Shown here: one piece after another, positions 15,065 to 18,254 of the stretch
How positions within the stretch are numbered: the stretch's first letter is position 1
Layout: each line of letters starts with the position of its first letter
NCBI GenBank assembly: GCA_030425785.1
Contig: JAUHYJ010000009.1
Span: 1-18,254, forward strand
Reading direction: 5' to 3'
From: Acidimicrobiia bacterium
GTDB taxonomy: Bacteria > Actinomycetota > Acidimicrobiia > Acidimicrobiales > Ilumatobacteraceae
DNA length: 18,254 bases
The notes under the pieces: model-generated
What the model was told of the DNA's origin: nothing
The model's database searches: none
What the model saw: only the letters and a program-made list of their open reading frames with translations
Program-made: the position numbers and the translations under genes

Positions 15065-15481
15065 ATGGCCGACACGTCGAGCACCCCGAACGTCCCCACC
15101 ACCGACGAGCTCAAGCTGAAGCTCACGCCGATGCAGTTCCACGTCACCCAGGAAGCCGGCACCGAGCGACCGTTCACGGGCGAGTACTGGGATACGAAGG
15201 AGCCCGGCACGTACCACTGCATCGTGTGCGACACCGAGCTGTTCGACTCCGACACGAAGTACGACTCGCACTGCGGGTGGCCGAGCTTCTACGACGCGCT
15301 CGACACCGACAAGATCGAGTACCTCGAGGACAACACGCTCGGGATGCGCCGCGTCGAGGTCCGCTGCAAGAACTGCGGCGCCCACCTCGGCCACATCTTC
15401 CCCGACGGCCCCCAGCCGACCGGCCAGCGCTACTGCATCAACTCCGCCAGCCTGAACCTCGTCAAGCGCCCCACCGGCTGA
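15065..15481 (+). CDS. msrB: Peptide-methionine (R)-S-oxide reductase
   Basis: 138 residues, the normal MsrB length. It repairs methionine-R-sulfoxide in proteins. The structural zinc cysteines form two CxxC pairs, C52/C55 and C101/C104. The catalytic cysteine is C124 in [10 protein letters not shown]70 in SHCGWPSF is at the place of the resolving cysteine. The motifs [18 protein letters not shown] and [13 protein letters not shown] are hallmark MsrB blocks. No signal peptide, so it is cytoplasmic. It starts 36 bp after ccr on the same strand and may be co-transcribed with it, although a weak -10-like box precedes it. MsrA is not in the window. Confidence 0.96.
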   Translation: MADTSSTPNVPTTDELKLKLTPMQFHVTQEAGTERPFTGEYWDTKEPGTYHCIVCDTELFDSDTKYDSHCGWPSFYDALDTDKIEYLEDNTLGMRRVEVRCKNCGAHLGHIFPDGPQPTGQRYCINSASLNLVKRPTG

Positions 15482-15547
15482 CCGCCCCGTCACGATCCAT
15501 CTCCGTGGCGCGGACTCGCCCGCCGTGCCTACCGTGGCCGGGGAGTC

Positions 15548-16768
15548 ATGGATCGCGTCATGGATCGCATCATCCTCGTCCACGGCACATGGGGCCGCCG
15601 ATCGGGCTGGACCTTCCCCGACAGCGCGCTGCACGCGCGCCTCGGCACCGAGTTCCCCGACGCGAAGGTCGAGCGGTTCGAGTGGTCGGGCAAGAACCGG
15701 CACCGCGCCCGCGCCGAGGCAGCCGCCGAGCTCGGCCGGCACATCGACGCAGAACCGGCAGGCCATGTCGTGCTCGTCGGGCACAGCCACGGCGGCAGCG
15801 TCGCCGAGCGCACCTTGATCCATCGCGGCTGGGGGCGCGCCGACGGCGAGCGTGACGACGTCGGCGCGGTCACCGTCGGAACGCCGTTCCTCCACTTCCA
15901 TCGCAACGTCGGCAGCCCGGTGCCCGTGCTCGACTGGGTCCGGATGGCGATCTGCCTGGGCGGCATCGTGGCCGGCGTCCTCCTGCTCGGGGGTCAGGTC
16001 TCCGCCGACGTCGAGCCGGTCGTCGTCGACGGCGAGTTCGGCCCGCCCACCGAACTCAACGACTTCTCGGTCGGTCTCGCGTTCACGACGTGGATCGCGC
16101 TCGGCATCGCAGCGATCCCCCTGCTCGTGCTGCTGCTGTTCCACGCGGCGTTGTTGATCGGTCGCGTCGACGAGGTCAACGCACCGCTCTCACCGTTCCC
16201 CGGACAGCGGGTCGCGACACTCCAGGTGATCCGAACCCGGCGCGACGAGGCCGCCGGACTCCTGCGGTTCGGCCGGCTGATGGGTGGCGCCGTCGACCTC
16301 ACACGGCGCTTCGGGTCCGCGCCGGCCGCGCTCCTCGGCGTCATGGCCATCGTGCTCATCGTGCTCGGCAACGACATCAGCGACACCGAGGACACGACCT
16401 CCGGGTCACCATTCGAGGTCGCCGCGGCGCTGCTGCAGGTCTTCCTCGCGGACAACGTCAGCGGGACAGCGGCGGCCGAGATCACGACGATCCTGTTCGC
16501 GACGCTCGTGTTCGTCGGTGTCGCCGGGATCCTGCTCACCCAGTTCGCCGTCGCCGAGGCGCTGCTGTGCGGCACCGACGGCGGCCGTCTGCTCCGCCGG
16601 GGTCGCGTCCGCATCGACGGCGTCCCGAACGCCGACGACCACCAGGAGACCGTCGTCGCCCTCACCACGAAGCGATTCGGATTGCGGCACTCGCGGCTGA
16701 TGTCCGACCCCGCTTCGGTCGACGCCATCGTGGCCGCGTGCCGAGCACAGCTGGACGAGTCCGCCTGA
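15548..16768 (+). CDS. Alpha/beta hydrolase with inserted transmembrane helices
   Basis: 406 residues from the ATG at 15548; a second ATG at 15560 gives a 402-residue version. The N-terminal part is an alpha/beta hydrolase: IILVHGTWG (8-16) with an HG oxyanion segment, then [10 protein letters not shown] (74-83) with nucleophile S80, then VGTPFL (110-115). Four predicted membrane segments follow at about 131-150, 177-205, 259-275 and 313-340. The C-terminal end regains soluble character and carries H381 in [20 protein letters not shown], the usual context of the catalytic His. The hydrolase fold therefore appears to be interrupted by a membrane insertion between Ser and His. The catalytic acid is not clear. 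Function is unknown; a membrane-bound lipase or esterase is the reasonable guess. A possible -10 box TACCGT lies at 15530-15535. Confidence 0.75.
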   Translation: MDRVMDRIILVHGTWGRRSGWTFPDSALHARLGTEFPDAKVERFEWSGKNRHRARAEAAAELGRHIDAEPAGHVVLVGHSHGGSVAERTLIHRGWGRADGERDDVGAVTVGTPFLHFHRNVGSPVPVLDWVRMAICLGGIVAGVLLLGGQVSADVEPVVVDGEFGPPTELNDFSVGLAFTTWIALGIAAIPLLVLLLFHAALLIGRVDEVNAPLSPFPGQRVATLQVIRTRRDEAAGLLRFGRLMGGAVDLTRRFGSAPAALLGVMAIVLIVLGNDISDTEDTTSGSPFEVAAALLQVFLADNVSGTAAAEITTILFATLVFVGVAGILLTQFAVAEALLCGTDGGRLLRRGRVRIDGVPNADDHQETVVALTTKRFGLRHSRLMSDPASVDAIVAACRAQLDESA

Positions 16769-16776
16769 CCGTCTGC

Positions 16777-16782
16777 CACACT
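16777..16782 (+). promoter_or_regulatory. Possible -10 box of the metallo-hydrolase gene
   Basis: CACACT ends 6 nt before the ATG at 16789, the leaderless spacing used elsewhere in the window. It lacks the initial T, so the call is weak. Confidence 0.3.
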
Positions 16783-16788
16783 GCGACC

Positions 16789-18254
16789 ATGGCAACGACG
16801 GTCGACTGGGGTGAGCGCGAGCGGCGGCTGACCGAACACGTGTCGGTGCTCGTCGGCGAGGCGAACGGCAAGTACCCGTCCGGCAACACGCTGGTCGTGC
16901 GCGGCGACGGCGAGGCGGTCGTCATCGACCCGTCCGTCGACGTCGTCGCGATGGGTGGCGCGCCCGTGCCGGTCGACGCCGTCATCAACTCCCACAGCCA
17001 CGAAGACCACATGCCCGGCAACGGCTTCTTCACCGAGGCCCGCCTCCACATCCATCACGAGGATCTCCCCGGCGCCCGATCGCTCGACGGGCTGATGGAC
17101 GTGTACGGGCTCGACGGCCAGCCACGCGCCGACTTCTCCGAGCAGGTCGTCGAGGAGTTCCACTACGCCCCACGTCCCGACGCCGAGGGCTTCGCCGACG
17201 GCCACTCCTGGGATCTGGGTCGGGTACAGATCGACGCCGTCCACCTGCCCGGCCACACCCGTGGCCACTGCGGCTTCCGGATCTCGGGCGGCGTGTTCTT
17301 CCTCTCCGACATCGACCTGACCGGCTTCGGCCCCTACTACGGCGACGCCTGGAGCGACCTCGATCAGTTCGAGGAGAGCCTGCGCTGCGTGCGCGACGAA
17401 GAGGCCGCCTACTACGTGACCTTCCACCAGAAGGGCGTGATCGAAGGGCGCGCGGACTTCCTGGCGCGCCTCGACGCGTTCGCGGAGGTGATCGAGCGCC
17501 GGCACGGCGCGATGCTCGCGTTCCTCTCGGAGCCGCGCTCGATCGAAGAGATGGTCGTGCACCGCTTCGTCTACCGGCCGACCGCCGAGACGCCGATCGC
17601 CGACGCCGTCGAGTGGGGCAGCGGCAACCCCGACATCACCCCGGCGCAGCTCGTGTCGAACAGCTCCGGTCTCGTCGGGCAGAACCCGAACCCGTTCATC
17701 GGACAGCCGCCGTTCGTGCCGCCGTCGTTCAACCCGACCAACGGGTCGATCGCGGGAGCCGCCAAACCGATCTACATCAACTTCCAGCGACCGATCGCAA
17801 ACCGGCAGATGGCTCAGGACGCCGTTCATATCACGTCGAATCCGCCGGTACCGGGACGTTTTTATTGGGTCACCGACACCCAGCTGCGTTGGCGGCCCCA
17901 GGACTTCTGGCCAGCGGGCACAGTCGTGCACATCGACGCTGCCGGCACCAAGTCGAGTTTCAGCGTCCCCGAGCAACTCGTCGCGACGATCGACAACTCA
18001 ACCCTTGAGATGGAAGTCATGCGCAATGGGGTGTTGGAGAAGACCTTCCCGGTCTCGCTGGGGAAGAAGGGCTACGAGACCAAAAACGGCACCTACTACG
18101 TGCTCGAGAAGTTCGCCGAGATGGTGATGGACTCATCCACCTATGGCGTACCGATCACCGATGCCGAGGGCTACAAGCTCGAGGTGGATGATGCGGGGCG
18201 GATCGACAACAGCGGCGTCTGCGTGCACAGCGCGCCCTGGTCGGTCGGCGCCCA
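16789..18254 (+). CDS. Metallo-beta-lactamase-fold hydrolase joined in frame to an L,D-transpeptidase (open at right edge)
   Basis: One uninterrupted frame of 488 codons with no stop before the window end. Residues 1 to about 275 are a cytosolic metallo-beta-lactamase-fold protein: HSHEDH (69-74) is the HxHxDH metal motif, H156 in PGHTRGH the next ligand, D174 in FLSDID the bridging aspartate and H213 in TFHQKG the last histidine. After VVHRFVYRP (257-264) the family sequence stops, and from about residue 277 the protein reads as a mycobacterial-type L,D-transpeptidase. There is no signal peptide at the N-terminus and no membrane helix between the parts, although L,D-transpeptidases act outside the membrane. 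The two halves therefore do not make functional sense as one protein. Confidence is high for each half and low for a natural fusion. Confidence 0.8.
   Translation, partial: MATTVDWGERERRLTEHVSVLVGEANGKYPSGNTLVVRGDGEAVVIDPSVDVVAMGGAPVPVDAVINSHSHEDHMPGNGFFTEARLHIHHEDLPGARSLDGLMDVYGLDGQPRADFSEQVVEEFHYAPRPDAEGFADGHSWDLGRVQIDAVHLPGHTRGHCGFRISGGVFFLSDIDLTGFGPYYGDAWSDLDQFEESLRCVRDEEAAYYVTFHQKGVIEGRADFLARLDAFAEVIERRHGAMLAFLSEPRSIEEMVVHRFVYRPTAETPIADAVEWGSGNPDITPAQLVSNSSGLVGQNPNPFIGQPPFVPPSFNPTNGSIAGAAKPIYINFQRPIANRQMAQDAVHITSNPPVPGRFYWVTDTQLRWRPQDFWPAGTVVHIDAAGTKSSFSVPEQLVATIDNSTLEMEVMRNGVLEKTFPVSLGKKGYETKNGTYYVLEKFAEMVMDSSTYGVPITDAEGYKLEVDDAGRIDNSGVCVHSAPWSVGA
17614..18254 (+). other. L,D-transpeptidase portion (lacks N-terminus and, within the window, the catalytic motif)
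   Basis: Residues about 277-318 form an Asn/Pro-rich linker ([20 protein letters not shown]) like that found after the signal peptide in mycobacterial L,D-transpeptidases. An Ig-like domain follows at about 319-393 ([19 protein letters not shown], then [21 protein letters not shown]). The YkuD domain starts near 395 ([55 protein letters not shown]). The window ends just before the expected SHGC catalytic cysteine motif. Such enzymes make 3-3 peptidoglycan crosslinks outside the membrane. Its signal peptide is missing because the frame begins inside another gene. From about 17760 codons such as AAA, GTT, CAT, TTT, TAT, AGT and CTT become more frequent than in the rest of the window. Confidence 0.85.

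Noticed and set aside
13655..16144. 829-codon minus-strand open frame
   Set aside because: It lies antisense to ccr, msrB and the hydrolase, which all have clear motifs. It also crosses operator 2 and shows only low-complexity shadow composition.
15994..17976. 660-codon minus-strand open frame
   Set aside because: It lies antisense to the hydrolase and the metallo-hydrolase/transpeptidase frame and shows no domain of its own.

Overview
The window reads as a high-GC actinobacterial chromosome segment. Third codon positions are almost all G or C, and TCG, GAC and GTC codons are heavily used. DnaX carries the SRT form of the SRC motif that I associate with Actinobacteria. Many genes have a TAnnnT-type -10 box only 6-9 nt before the start codon, as expected for leaderless mRNAs. 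A LigC-type ligase, a crotonyl-CoA carboxylase/reductase and the general gene style fit Acidimicrobiia (Ilumatobacter-like) or a related actinobacterium; this placement is inference. No rRNA, tRNA, CRISPR array, transposase or phage gene was seen. No gap between genes exceeds 300 bp; the largest is 177 bp (8532-8708).

Layout. 1-1612 (minus): 5' part of an ECF sigma factor running off the left edge, preceded by an MFS exporter. 1663-2760 (plus): ATP-dependent DNA ligase of the LigC type. 2761-2895: a convergent gap holding two copies of a 49-bp repeat. 2896-4845 (minus): CopC-CopD fusion membrane protein with an atypical, histidine-free CopC domain, divergent from dnaX-recR (4937-7400, plus), which lacks the usual ybaB/ebfC between its genes. 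7445-8531: a divergent SAM methyltransferase/MerR pair around a dyad promoter with 19-bp spacers. 8532-8708: a gap with a 69-bp two-stem hairpin. 8709-9890 (minus): acetyl-CoA acetyltransferase, divergent from 9973-12931 (plus), an EamA transporter followed by a NatA/NatB-like ABC exporter pair. 12938-13585 (minus): TetR regulator divergent from ccr (13694-15028), with two near-identical 20-bp palindromes between them. 15065-16768 (plus): msrB and an alpha/beta hydrolase with inserted membrane helices. 16789-18254 (plus): an open frame that starts as a metallo-beta-lactamase-fold hydrolase and switches near 17615 into a mycobacterial-style L,D-transpeptidase.

How they work together. The clearest regulatory unit is tetR/ccr: the paired operators cover the predicted promoter elements of both genes, suggesting an autoregulated repressor that senses an acyl-CoA-type ligand and controls butyryl/ethylmalonyl-CoA flux. 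The MerR/methyltransferase pair is a second self-contained module. The NatAB-like pair is translationally coupled. The most anomalous site is the metallo-hydrolase/L,D-transpeptidase join at the right end. It is either an assembly chimera or a recombination scar and should be checked before any biology is built on it.
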